Source: Enterocytospora artemiae | Taxonomy: Eukaryota > Microsporidia | Length of the DNA: 64,000 bases | Assembly: GCA_038659295.1 (NCBI GenBank) | Contig: JASNGC010000005.1 | Coordinates: 62,001 to 126,000, forward strand | Reading direction: 5' to 3' | In this document: piece by piece, positions 37,499 through 46,946 of the stretch | How the letters are laid out: each line of letters opens with the position of its first letter | Position numbering within the stretch: position 1 is the stretch's first letter | Position numbers and translations under genes: made by a program | Notes under the pieces: model-generated | Told to the model about the DNA's origin: nothing | Database searches by the model: none | What the model saw: only the letters and a program-made list of their open reading frames with translations

Positions 37499-39826
37499 TT
37501 AATCATATAAGTCATCATCAGGATCGTGGGAGTCCCCTTTCAATTCAACATTCATCGATCTGGCAAACTGCTCGAATCCTTCAATCTCTTGTTTTGTAAC
37601 ACTTCTTCGTGCATTCTTAAGGGCTTCTTTGAAGTGTTGTTTAGTCAGATACGGGACAGGATCCTCTTTTAGCTCAGGATTCCTTAGCTCAGCCTCAATG
37701 GACTCTCTAATTGCCAATTTGGCTGTTCTCTGACAGATCTCGGCCATATCCGCACCACTAAAACCATCTGTTTGATCCGCGATCTCCCTAAGATTCACCT
37801 GCGGATCCACAGGGGCATTTTTCAATTTAGCCTCTAGAATTGATAGCCTTGATTTCTCATCAGGTAATGGGATGTATACCAACTGATCCAATCGACCAGG
37901 TCTCATCAATGCCGAGTCTAACTGCCCAGGCCTGTTTGTTGCTCCCATCACAAAAACATTCTTCTTCTGATTCATTCCATCCATTTCTGCAAGCAATTGA
38001 TTTAAAACCCTATCCGTGGTTCCTCCATCATTTGAGGCCGACAATCTTGACTTACCAATACTGTCAATTTCATCAAAGAACAGCACACAGGGTGCAGAGC
38101 CCCTGGCCTTATCAAACAAACTTCTTACATTGCTTTCCGACTCACCAACCCATTTTGTCAACAATTCAGGCCCTTTGATAGAAATGAAGTTTGCATTACA
38201 TTCTGTGGCAACAGCCTTTGCCAAGAGTGTTTTACCACAGCCCGGAGGCCCGTACAGAAGCACACCTTTCGAGGGATTTTGCCCGAACTTCAAGTACTTT
38301 TCGGGGTGATTAACCGGGTACTGCACTGTTTCCTTCAGCTCCCTCTTTACCATCTCCAGGCCTCCAATGTCGGACCACTTGACATTTGGGGTCTCAATGA
38401 CTGTTTCCCTTAAAGAGCTCGGATCTGTGTTTGCAATAGCATATCGGAAGTTGTCATTGTTAATCTTGAGACTATTTAGTATTTCCGCATCTATCTTCTC
38501 TTTGTCTAGATCTATAAGTGGCAACTTTTCTCTGATTTGTTGGATAGCTGCCTCAGAACACAGAGATGCAAGGTCCGACCCTGTAAATCCGTGAACTTCC
38601 TTGGCAATCGCTTCAAGGTCGACATCGTCTGCCAGATTCATATTCTTGGTATGGATACCAAGAACCTCCAGCCTCCCCAGTGCATCTGGAACTCCTATTT
38701 CGATTTCTCTGTCAAATCTACCAAATCTTCTCAATGCTGGATCAATAGAGTTAGGCCGATTTGTAGCCCCCAGAACTATGACATTCGACCTCTCACTCAT
38801 CCCATCCATGAGTGTCAAAAGCTGGCTGACAATTCTCTTTTCTGCTTCTTGCGAGCTCTTTTCCCTGTTGGGCGCAATCGAATCAATCTCATCCATAAAG
38901 ATAATTGCTGGTGCATTCTGTGCTGCAGTCTCAAAAGCCTTCCTCAGATTGCTCTCAGATTCCCCAGACATCTTACTCATGATTTCCGGCCCGTTAATTA
39001 CATGCAGATAGGCTCCAGTCTCGTTTGCTATTGCTTTAGCAATGAGAGTCTTTCCTGTGCCTGGCGGTCCATGAAGAAGAATACCCCTCGGAGGCTTAAT
39101 TCCAATTCTGGAAAACAGTTCCGGCTGCTTCAAGGGCAGCTCTATGCATTCTCTTATCTGAGCCATCTGCCTTCGGCATCCACCTATATCGTCATATCCA
39201 ATCAGTCCATACTCCTTTTCCACAGACGATCTTTCTACCTCCCCAGTGGAATCTACTTCTGTGTCCTGAACAACCCTGGCGTGATCCACATCCACAATTT
39301 CTCCATTCACATTCGCTGTCAACCCCACAACCTTGCATTCAATTGTTGTGATTCCTGCCTTTATCTTGTAGATACAATCCTTTGATACAAAGCAGATGGG
39401 AATGCTCTTGAAGTAGGGATAGATGAATAGCTTGTATATTTCGCCTTTGATGCCCTCGATTGTGTCTTTAATGGGATACATAGACACCCCATGGGCTTCC
39501 TGGATATCTTCTATTTCAACCTCGTACAGCTTGACAGTATCATTAATTCTGATGCAAAGATTCTTCCTTGTCATCTTGGGTATAACCACCATATGCTCGT
39601 CCAGATTCTCATCAATCCTGGCCGTAAGAATTGTACTCTTCTGCTTCTTTCCCTTAACGCGGACAGGCCCATCAGAATAAATATCCAACTCTGCTGCCTT
39701 GTTGATGTTGATTAAAATTTCGTGTTGGAGCAGCTTGACTTCTGTTTCGTCTTCTCCCTTGACAATAAGACTATTTACAATCCTTGTATCCAAAATAGCT
39801 GTAGATAGATCTATCTTTTTTGACAT
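37499..39826 (-). CDS. CDC48: AAA ATPase CDC48/p97
   Basis: 775 residues, near the usual 800. N-domain is about 1-190, followed by two AAA domains. D1 has Walker A GPPGTGKTLIAKAIANETGA and Walker B IIFMDEIDSIAPNREK. D2 has GPPGCGKTLLAKAVATECNA and VLFFDEIDSIGKSRLS. Both have their arginine fingers (ALRRFGRFDREI, ALMRPGRLDQLV). The C-terminus ends in the acidic D-D-D-L-Y-D tail used for cofactor binding. It unfolds ubiquitylated proteins in ER-associated degradation and many other paths with Ufd1-Npl4. The frame runs 40 codons further up to another ATG at 39946, but a CCCCC (39829-39833) two bases before the ATG at 39826 and alignment with the family set the start there. Confidence 0.97.
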   Translation of the reverse strand: MSKKIDLSTAILDTRIVNSLIVKGEDETEVKLLQHEILININKAAELDIYSDGPVRVKGKKQKSTILTARIDENLDEHMVVIPKMTRKNLCIRINDTVKLYEVEIEDIQEAHGVSMYPIKDTIEGIKGEIYKLFIYPYFKSIPICFVSKDCIYKIKAGITTIECKVVGLTANVNGEIVDVDHARVVQDTEVDSTGEVERSSVEKEYGLIGYDDIGGCRRQMAQIRECIELPLKQPELFSRIGIKPPRGILLHGPPGTGKTLIAKAIANETGAYLHVINGPEIMSKMSGESESNLRKAFETAAQNAPAIIFMDEIDSIAPNREKSSQEAEKRIVSQLLTLMDGMSERSNVIVLGATNRPNSIDPALRRFGRFDREIEIGVPDALGRLEVLGIHTKNMNLADDVDLEAIAKEVHGFTGSDLASLCSEAAIQQIREKLPLIDLDKEKIDAEILNSLKINNDNFRYAIANTDPSSLRETVIETPNVKWSDIGGLEMVKRELKETVQYPVNHPEKYLKFGQNPSKGVLLYGPPGCGKTLLAKAVATECNANFISIKGPELLTKWVGESESNVRSLFDKARGSAPCVLFFDEIDSIGKSRLSASNDGGTTDRVLNQLLAEMDGMNQKKNVFVMGATNRPGQLDSALMRPGRLDQLVYIPLPDEKSRLSILEAKLKNAPVDPQVNLREIADQTDGFSGADMAEICQRTAKLAIRESIEAELRNPELKEDPVPYLTKQHFKEALKNARRSVTKQEIEGFEQFARSMNVELKGDSHDPDDDLYD

Positions 39827-39828
39827 GA

Positions 39829-39833
39829 GGGGG
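39829..39833 (-). promoter_or_regulatory. CCCCC start signal of CDC48
   Basis: Five C on the minus strand, two bases before the ATG. The 40 codons above it would encode a Phe/Leu-rich leader not found in CDC48 proteins. Confidence 0.65.
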
Positions 39834-40117
39834 AAACTAAAATGTTTTTTATAGCAAAACAAATAAATAGAATCCAGAAATACACAAAGCAGAGGCCCTG
39901 AGAAATTCAGGTATATTTGGTGATTTAGCTTGAGTAGCCATGCCATTTACTTTTGAAGCAGATAGCAGTATGCTATGAGGTATCTTCATTTCATGGCCTT
40001 AGGAGTACCAACTTGTATGACCAAGCTCAGCGTAAGGTTTAACAGGTTAGATACCTGCAATAATGGAGCATGAACATAACAATCTCAAGACAAGCCAATT
40101 AATATCATTATTTATTC

Positions 40118-42934
40118 TCAATATTTAATGTACTGGTCATTTATTAGTGCAATGGTTCTTTCAGTACTTAAAGACATGATACCCTCAAAGTCATAGGACT
40201 GGATCGACTCATCCCTAAGCTTTAGGAGATCTGCAAATGACAGTTTTCTTTTTGCCAGCAAATCAAACCTACAGTAAACTTCAATGTCAAAAACCAATGG
40301 AGACGATGATGATATCTTGAAATCCAGATTTTCAGTGTTTAGGTTCTCATATATCTTTGGCTTGAGAATGTCTAGGGAGTATTTATAGGTTCCATACTTC
40401 GAGTATGGTTCACATTGGCCGTTAAAGAACCACGACTTGTTTTCGGTCATAGATTCAAATAGAGCAGTCACATAGGTATACAGCCCATCAATCTGATTCC
40501 TGAGTGCCACACCCTTCTGGAACAGAATATCTGCAGTCTCCGCATTGAGGCAGTACTCCTTATTTTCTGGCTTCAGTATGTCCTTTGCAATCAACTCGAG
40601 AATCTCAATATATCTATTAGACTTGGATGTCACTCCCTTAGTTTCCAGAAACTCCAAATCATCAATCACACTTTGTTTCAGGGAATTCAGGTCAAAGGGT
40701 GAATCATCACTTTCATACGACGAAAACAGCATTTCCATGAAGTCACTCTTACCACTCACACCAATAAGTGCAATAATCCTATCTTTGACATCATCAATCA
40801 TCGTCTCAAGCGCCTTAGCATCAAGCGAATCCAGTTCTATAAATTGGGTGTCAAGATTAATGGTAAACTGCTGCTGCATATATCCATTATCAATGGGGGA
40901 TTTCTTGGAAACACCCTTGACAGGCTTCTTACTGGACTCTGTCAAAGTTGTTTCAATATCAGAATCCTGCCCCTGTGGATATTCAATTGAAGCATCTTCG
41001 ACAGGTAAACGTACCTTGTTCAAATCAGCAACAATTTCGGTTATGCTCTCCTCTTCGTGAGGCTGCTTGTTCACAAGAGACAGTTGCTTGACATACCTTC
41101 TCATATCACCCTCCATCTTCGACATGTTCTCCTTCAAAACCATAATAATGCTATTGACCTGATCACAGTTAATTTCCAGGGTTAAGGGACTGGCATAGTT
41201 AATAAAATCAATAAAATGATCGTTGATCTCCTCTACAGTGCTGTATTTCTTCGGGAGTGTAAACTCTGCACTCTCCAAAAAGTCCTTGAGGGGTGAATAG
41301 TCGCTGAAGTCAAAATCAGTGGTCTTGTCATATTGACAATTGTAGAAATAAAGTCTCTCCTGCTCAAACGAATTGATTACATTTCCAAACAGATTCTTTT
41401 TGTTGACAATATACTTGAACAATTCTGCAACAATATAGTTGTTGGAGAGTAAAATTGCAGGTTCAATGAATAGATCAAATTGGTTCTCGAACAAGTAACA
41501 ATAGAAAGGCAGGTCCAAATTCTTGAAATAATGAATCCTGTCTTGAATAAACATCTTGATGGACTTGCATCTCTTCACTATCTCCTCACGCACATTTGGA
41601 TCTTGAATTGCTTCATCCAACAGCACGGTCTTATTTTTATGGTTGTTCTCGCCATAAATTGCCATATGGATACTTATGGGATTCAGATCAAAAGCAAGAT
41701 TGGTGGAAAATGAGTCCACTATAGAGCGAAATACCCTTGAAGACATGAAGTGTTTCTTCACAACCTCTGGTGCGTTGATAGGATTTGATTTGTTGTAGTT
41801 AAGGATAAACTTTGAAAAGTGGAAATCGCCAACAAAGTTGTCTCCATATAATATATTCAGAGGTAACTCATATCCAGCATCCAGAATGGAGCCAATAAGT
41901 GAGTAGTCGTTAATAAGCAAATAAACTGTCTTCTTGAACAACCCGTAATCATTGGCTTTGGGATAGCTTTGGGACGGAACCTTTCTAAGGGTGTTCTGGT
42001 TGATGAGTAGCAGTTTTATGGTTCTGTGGAGATTCTCCACTTCTCTAGATATGGTATAGTTACTTCTAAATCGCTCGATTATTTCTCTTTTAACCTCCGA
42101 AAGACATTCAGTACCACCAGACAAGTCTAGGAATCTTTTCAATGCCAGCACCGAGACCTTTCCGGTGTATAGAATATTTTTGAAACTACTTCTCCACAAC
42201 AGTGTTCTACACAACTCCCTGACCGAATCAAACTGCTCATCAGAATTATCCATGTTCAGATTTGTGTCTCCAAGATCTGTTGATGCATTGCACTCCAATG
42301 AATTGATTGACTCCGAAGGATTATTCGATTCCACAGAAACATTAAACTCCTCGTCCAAACTACTCAACTCCGCAAACTTATCGGTGTCAAAGTTATGGCG
42401 AATGTTTTCAATGTCACCAGCAACCAATGCCTCCTCTTCCTTAGTAAATTCGGTTTTGCCAGTTCTAGTAATTCCTTTTCCAATGCCCTGTTTCTTTAGC
42501 AGCGTGGCCAGTCCATGAATACAGTATATCACCTTCGGAACATTTTTGCCTTCCGACAAATCAACTGTTTCGAAGATAAAGTGATCCTCTAGGCCAATTG
42601 TTTTCAGATATGCTAAGAAATTTGCAATATTTTCAATTTCAAAATACTCGTGACAGGGAGGTCTGTGAATTTTTATTGGGTATCCATTAGCCTTTGCTAT
42701 CTCTGCAAGAATAGTCCCTGTCTTGAGTGCAGCCAGAAACTCCGGAATTGTTTTTGTTTCCACATAGGTGTCGGCCCAGTTTCTTGCTTCTTCCAACTTG
42801 ATCAAGTAGTTGTAGCGAGACGTGTTCTGTCTCATCTCATCCATTTCCTGTGCACTCTTGTGATCTGCACTTATAGGCTTCTTACCAATTATCTTGCCTT
42901 CATATTGTTCCTTATCGAAAATATTATTTTGCAT
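40118..42934 (-). CDS. IQGAP-family cytokinesis scaffold
   Basis: 938 residues. A calponin-homology domain at about 30-165 shows the IQGAP-type E-x-A-R-x-W start (LEEARNWADTYVETKTIPEF), LKTGTILAEIAKANGYPI, YFEIENIANFLAYLKTIGLE and VIYCIHGLATLL. A short region follows where IQ motifs would be expected but none is clear. A RasGAP-related domain comes next, about 330-620, starting near DYSLIGSILDAGYELPLNIL. A helical C-terminal region about 680-935 corresponds to RasGAP_C, near YCRFDLLAKRKLSFADLLKL. IQGAPs bind actin through CH and Rho-GTPases through the GAP-related domain, and organise the contractile ring. It is smaller than yeast Iqg1 (1495 residues). CCCC at 42936-42939 sets the start at 42934; the longer frame starts with a TTG. 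Confidence 0.86.
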   Translation of the reverse strand: MQNNIFDKEQYEGKIIGKKPISADHKSAQEMDEMRQNTSRYNYLIKLEEARNWADTYVETKTIPEFLAALKTGTILAEIAKANGYPIKIHRPPCHEYFEIENIANFLAYLKTIGLEDHFIFETVDLSEGKNVPKVIYCIHGLATLLKKQGIGKGITRTGKTEFTKEEEALVAGDIENIRHNFDTDKFAELSSLDEEFNVSVESNNPSESINSLECNASTDLGDTNLNMDNSDEQFDSVRELCRTLLWRSSFKNILYTGKVSVLALKRFLDLSGGTECLSEVKREIIERFRSNYTISREVENLHRTIKLLLINQNTLRKVPSQSYPKANDYGLFKKTVYLLINDYSLIGSILDAGYELPLNILYGDNFVGDFHFSKFILNYNKSNPINAPEVVKKHFMSSRVFRSIVDSFSTNLAFDLNPISIHMAIYGENNHKNKTVLLDEAIQDPNVREEIVKRCKSIKMFIQDRIHYFKNLDLPFYCYLFENQFDLFIEPAILLSNNYIVAELFKYIVNKKNLFGNVINSFEQERLYFYNCQYDKTTDFDFSDYSPLKDFLESAEFTLPKKYSTVEEINDHFIDFINYASPLTLEINCDQVNSIIMVLKENMSKMEGDMRRYVKQLSLVNKQPHEEESITEIVADLNKVRLPVEDASIEYPQGQDSDIETTLTESSKKPVKGVSKKSPIDNGYMQQQFTINLDTQFIELDSLDAKALETMIDDVKDRIIALIGVSGKSDFMEMLFSSYESDDSPFDLNSLKQSVIDDLEFLETKGVTSKSNRYIEILELIAKDILKPENKEYCLNAETADILFQKGVALRNQIDGLYTYVTALFESMTENKSWFFNGQCEPYSKYGTYKYSLDILKPKIYENLNTENLDFKISSSSPLVFDIEVYCRFDLLAKRKLSFADLLKLRDESIQSYDFEGIMSLSTERTIALINDQYIKY

Positions 42935-42935
42935 A

Positions 42936-42939
42936 GGGG
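42936..42939 (-). promoter_or_regulatory. CCCC start signal of the IQGAP gene
   Basis: CCCC, one base before the ATG at 42934, in a T-rich leader. It selects this start over the TTG 13 codons upstream. Confidence 0.6.
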
Positions 42940-42979
42940 CAAAAAAGCGGGAAGAACTTATTCTTCTAAACAAACAAAC

Positions 42980-43095
42980 TTAAGCCCGTTGCTGGGGCAA
43001 GACCTGAGTATATGTGTTTATTTATGTACTTACCATGAATATTAAGCCTACTGCTGGGGCAAGACCTGAAGACATATATTTATGTACTTACTACG
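42980..43095 (+). repeat. Imperfect direct repeat upstream of the IQGAP gene
   Basis: Two copies of a roughly 50-bp unit: TTAAGCC, four variable bases, GCTGGGGCAAGACCTGA, about ten variable bases, TATTTATGTACTTAC. Copy one is about 42980-43033, copy two about 43043-43093. The 17-bp core is identical. The repeat lies in the promoter region of the minus-strand IQGAP gene. It may be a regulatory module or a recent tandem duplication. Confidence 0.7.
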
Positions 43096-43238
43096 GATAG
43101 AACCTTCTTAAGCTATTGGAAAGACTCAAGAGTTTCCAAAATCCCCCAAAAATGTGAATGCCAAGGATACTGGAGAAAATCGCGTGAAACATACACAATA
43201 TAATTCAAAGACTGCCCAATTAGCTTGATAAGAGCCAT

Positions 43239-46200
43239 TTATTCTATTGGATCGTCTAACAATCTTCTTATGTGCCCATCATCCTTTGTAAACGAAAAAA
43301 TAACCTGCAGGGTTGTCTTAGTTGGCATGCCTGTCAGTGCATTGCACATGATCAAATCGAACTTTGAGTATCCAGGATTTATATTATACAGAGGAACTTC
43401 TTTAAATGAAATCAATGTGTTTGCATGAATACTGTTGTAGTCGTAGATAGAAAACCCAAGGCTATCGATATACTTGTTAACTCGAATCTCAAGACTTTCG
43501 TTAAAAATCGGAGACAGTTCTCTTTTGCAGGTATTTGTCCTATAAATCTTCTCTTTGTTCAGGTACACCTTCACATAGGGGTCTGCAGAGCCATTGTCGA
43601 CAGCCTCGACATTAAATGCTTTAATGACATGAACCTTCAGGATTCCTTTGGAGAATTGGTCATGCTTTATGAAATCACAATACTGTGAAAATGTCGTCAG
43701 CATACAGGTTAAATTCGTACCTGGCCGCAGCATCTCATTCGACACTCTGTTTGTTCCTAGGTCTAAGACCAGATTGTTCGATTCTATGGGCAGCCTTGCC
43801 TTGTTTGAATCATTTATTATGAGGATATCCTGTCTTTTACAGGTGAAAATGCGCCTATCAAATACCTCTGTGACATATATCTCGTGCTCATCGTACACAT
43901 ACTTCAGATTATAGACAAAATCGTTGATCTTGTTGATTTTGCTCTGTATGAACTTGTAGTTATGCTGCTTATCAATCCCATCAAATTGATGCATTTCAGA
44001 CACCTCCATGGAGTATTCCAGTCTGATTTTACCAAACAAGGCAATTCGTGTAGAATCATCTGGAAATAGTGGATTTGCAGGTATGCTACTTCTAGATGAT
44101 TTGTTATTCTCTGCAACTGGTTTTTCATGGTTTTGATCGATATGAATTATCTCCTCCGAAACAAGGGAATCACCATTGACACATATTTTAAACAGTCGAC
44201 CACGAATATGGGTTTCCTTGTAGATAGGAACAACCACGCTTCTGGCTATTTTCATTTGTGTTGTGAATGGCTCCATTCTGAAGTTTTCAAAATCTGTTTC
44301 CAATACTAGATAGTAGCTGCCCTGCGAGTTGCAATTTAGCACTGTAAATTTTAACGCCTTCTTGAACCTGACTATTCTATCAACAGGCTTGTTTAAATTA
44401 TAAATCCCAAGGGTAAGCGGCCTAATGTCGTATTTGTCAGGCAACGGAGCAAATTGTTGCAGGGTTTCAGGAATTTCAATTTTGTTTGGAATGCTCGAAA
44501 GCTTCTCTAGGTTTTTGTCGAATCTGTTATTATCGAATCCACCATGCAAAGCTGTGTATGTAAACTCATCCACCTCTTCATTGTCTGAGATATAGTCTGC
44601 ATCATTTGGAGCATTGCACGCATCATCTGTCTCTGTTGTTGTGGTGGTCGTGTTCATCTCATCATCTTCAGTAACACTTATGGGAACCTCCCTGTGGATG
44701 TCAACATACTCCATGGTAAATCGCACATTGACTTCTCCAGACTCAACATTTCTCAACTTGTACTTGGTTAGATTGACATCATGAACATCGCTCAATGGAA
44801 GAATTGCATGCCCAAACTCCACATCGTCCTTTTCATCGATTACCGATATCCTTAAGCTATATTCTTCAAAGTCCTTCACGAAGAATCTCATAGAGTCATT
44901 GTAATATGGATCTTTTGTGGAGAATATTCGCCCGGTTTCGTGAGTCTCAATTACCTTACGGCCTATCTTGGTCTCCAGCGTAATTATGCAATACGTAGAG
45001 TACAGCTTGTTTACCGGCTCATTTTTCTTCTGCAGCTCACTAATGGAAACCAGTGAGAAGTTCAGAATTGCAGATTCTCTCCTCTCCGAGACTATTCGAT
45101 AAAACAACGTGGACACATTTAAAACAGCCCTAGAGTTCTCATTGGCCAAGTTAACTCCTTCAGAAAAATGGTGCTTGTTCAGGTTTCTTAAAAAAATATT
45201 CCCAAATTTGTTTTCAGGCTCATCGTGAAGCGTTACACATATTTGTGTTGTCGTGTCTTTCACAATGGAATAAAAACACTCGTTGTATATTGGATCAAAG
45301 CCGCTCCGAAGTTTCGACTGTCCAAACCGCTTACCGTCCGCCGATAGTGAAATATATTTCGGACCATCCTCGACAGTTTCCAAGTTGTGCAGGTATACAC
45401 AAACAACACCTATGTTGACGCCCTTATAATCAGCAATCTGCTCCAAGTTAACCGAAATACTTTGTGGTGCTACAACAATTTTGGATAGAATAGATTTGAT
45501 CAATTTGAACAGGAAGTTGGACAGATATGGAATGTCCATAAAATCCACGGTTTTCAGAGGAACCAGGACAAAATCTATCTCTGGAAGCTCCAGCATCTGC
45601 AGTGTCATGTTTTTCAGGAATGGAATTTCCTTCTTCAGATCAATCTCAACCCTGAAGATCCCTGCAAATGTAAAGTTCTTCACCAGAATTGGAAAACTAA
45701 CAAAGTTGTTGACAACCGCATTCAGCTGGATACATGTATTCCAATGATTCTTAGACTCGCCAAAATAGCTCAAAATACTATGGTTTTCCTGGACCGGGAT
45801 GAAACTCGTTGCAACCTCGATTATGATTGAATCCTCCCTCCTGTCCACAAACCCTATCCGCTCCACAACAGGAGACTGGGTGCCCAGAGTTAGCTCCGAC
45901 AGTTTTAGGGCTTTCATGAACTTTGGAGTATTTTGCTTCAGAGCCTTATTCACCTCGGAATAGATAATCGACGAAATAGCAGCCTCAGACTGCCCCCAAA
46001 ACTTTTGAATAATTTGATTCATCCAGTCAACCGTTTCAAAATTTGGAGATCCCGAGTTGGTCGGATGCCGAGTCACTGAGCTGTTCTTGTACTGTAGATC
46101 TAGGGACATGGTGTATTGCTTTACTCTTCTCTTGAATATTAGATAGATTCCATGTCCCAAAAAAAGAAGGTAGATGATTCTCAGATTGAGTCTGCCTATT

Positions 46201-46415
46201 ATGTAGCCACATATCCCTGCAAAGAAGATAATGCCGGGGATCTTTATCAAATTAAAAACAGATCTCGTGGGAGTAAAGTCAAGTGGATTGGTCAGCCTTC
46301 TAAGTTCATTGTTTGGTCTGAGTGGAGCCGACTGGACAGTCTCTGGAATACTATTTGGGGTCAGTTGAACATTGGGCAATTTATTTTCAGTTGCCTTGTT
46401 CTTTGTCTTTGTCAT
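43239..46415 (-). CDS. Tricalbin / extended synaptotagmin (ER-plasma membrane tether)
   Basis: 1058 residues. A hydrophobic hairpin at about 45-90 (IKIPGIIFFAGICGYIIGRL, then LRIIYLLFLGHGIYLIF) anchors it in the ER. It is followed by an SMP lipid-transfer domain of about 125-330, starting ETVDWMNQIIQKFWGQSEAA and containing LKLSELTLGTQSPVVERIGF. Several C2 domains come next: one starting IGVVCVYLHNLETVEDGPKY, one around residue 480-590, and a C-terminal one starting GILKVHVIKAFNVEAVDNGS with D-P-Y-V-K-V-Y-L-N. The order TM-SMP-C2s is diagnostic. A Thr/Asp-rich linker (TTTTTTETDD) sits near residue 610. The family tethers ER to plasma membrane and moves lipids. CCC at 46421-46423 places the start at 46415; the longer frame starts with a TTG. 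Confidence 0.88.
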   Translation of the reverse strand: MTKTKNKATENKLPNVQLTPNSIPETVQSAPLRPNNELRRLTNPLDFTPTRSVFNLIKIPGIIFFAGICGYIIGRLNLRIIYLLFLGHGIYLIFKRRVKQYTMSLDLQYKNSSVTRHPTNSGSPNFETVDWMNQIIQKFWGQSEAAISSIIYSEVNKALKQNTPKFMKALKLSELTLGTQSPVVERIGFVDRREDSIIIEVATSFIPVQENHSILSYFGESKNHWNTCIQLNAVVNNFVSFPILVKNFTFAGIFRVEIDLKKEIPFLKNMTLQMLELPEIDFVLVPLKTVDFMDIPYLSNFLFKLIKSILSKIVVAPQSISVNLEQIADYKGVNIGVVCVYLHNLETVEDGPKYISLSADGKRFGQSKLRSGFDPIYNECFYSIVKDTTTQICVTLHDEPENKFGNIFLRNLNKHHFSEGVNLANENSRAVLNVSTLFYRIVSERRESAILNFSLVSISELQKKNEPVNKLYSTYCIITLETKIGRKVIETHETGRIFSTKDPYYNDSMRFFVKDFEEYSLRISVIDEKDDVEFGHAILPLSDVHDVNLTKYKLRNVESGEVNVRFTMEYVDIHREVPISVTEDDEMNTTTTTTETDDACNAPNDADYISDNEEVDEFTYTALHGGFDNNRFDKNLEKLSSIPNKIEIPETLQQFAPLPDKYDIRPLTLGIYNLNKPVDRIVRFKKALKFTVLNCNSQGSYYLVLETDFENFRMEPFTTQMKIARSVVVPIYKETHIRGRLFKICVNGDSLVSEEIIHIDQNHEKPVAENNKSSRSSIPANPLFPDDSTRIALFGKIRLEYSMEVSEMHQFDGIDKQHNYKFIQSKINKINDFVYNLKYVYDEHEIYVTEVFDRRIFTCKRQDILIINDSNKARLPIESNNLVLDLGTNRVSNEMLRPGTNLTCMLTTFSQYCDFIKHDQFSKGILKVHVIKAFNVEAVDNGSADPYVKVYLNKEKIYRTNTCKRELSPIFNESLEIRVNKYIDSLGFSIYDYNSIHANTLISFKEVPLYNINPGYSKFDLIMCNALTGMPTKTTLQVIFSFTKDDGHIRRLLDDPIE

Positions 46416-46420
46416 TTCGA

Positions 46421-46423
46421 GGG
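46421..46423 (-). promoter_or_regulatory. CCC start signal of the tricalbin gene
   Basis: CCC five bases before the ATG at 46415, just after a T-rich/A-rich leader. Confidence 0.6.
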
Positions 46424-46943
46424 TCTTTAAAAAAATACTTAACATAGAAGTAACAAATAGTTTTAAAGGAGTTACACAAATGATCAAAGTCGATAATGGA
46501 CGTAACCCACATGGGTTGCTGGTCTGGACAGGCCTCCTATGCTATATTTTTAACTACAAGTTACAAAACCAATTTATCTGATAAAAAATTAATAGCAAAC
46601 CCAGGAGGAATATATGACTGTATTGGTATGATGTAGACTTATGGTTGTAAAATCCAGTTCATTGCTTTTGTATACTCGCTATTCTAATGTTGGATACCAT
46701 GACAAAGTTTCCTGGTTAAATTTTTGCCCTGGAAACTGCCTGACAAGATTGTGGACTGCCCCATCCAGATATTTCGTGTAATGTTAAAACATTTGTTTCA
46801 AATCAGTAAGACTCCCCGAGTTTGCTTGCGTAAGCAGTACTGTTTGGCTTGCGTCAAGACTGATTGTTTTGTTTCATGCCCAAAAAGGCAATATTTCTTT
46901 GGATTGTTTTGGAAAATATATTTATTTAACTTCAAGATGCAGA

Positions 46944-46946
46944 CCC
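46944..46946 (+). promoter_or_regulatory. CCC start signal of the GPI-anchored protein gene
   Basis: CCC directly before the ATG at 46947. It yields a protein that begins with a clean signal peptide. Confidence 0.6.

Larger units (their letters stand above)
46416..46946. other. Divergent promoter region, no gene seen
   Basis: 0.5 kb between the tricalbin gene (minus) and the GPI-anchored protein gene (plus). ORFs here start with TTG and lack start signals. Start signals lie at both ends (46421-46423 and 46944-46946). Confidence 0.5.

Noticed and set aside
38537..39385. 282-codon plus-strand ORF over CDC48
   Set aside because: Shadow frame of the highly conserved CDC48 coding sequence; no start signal.
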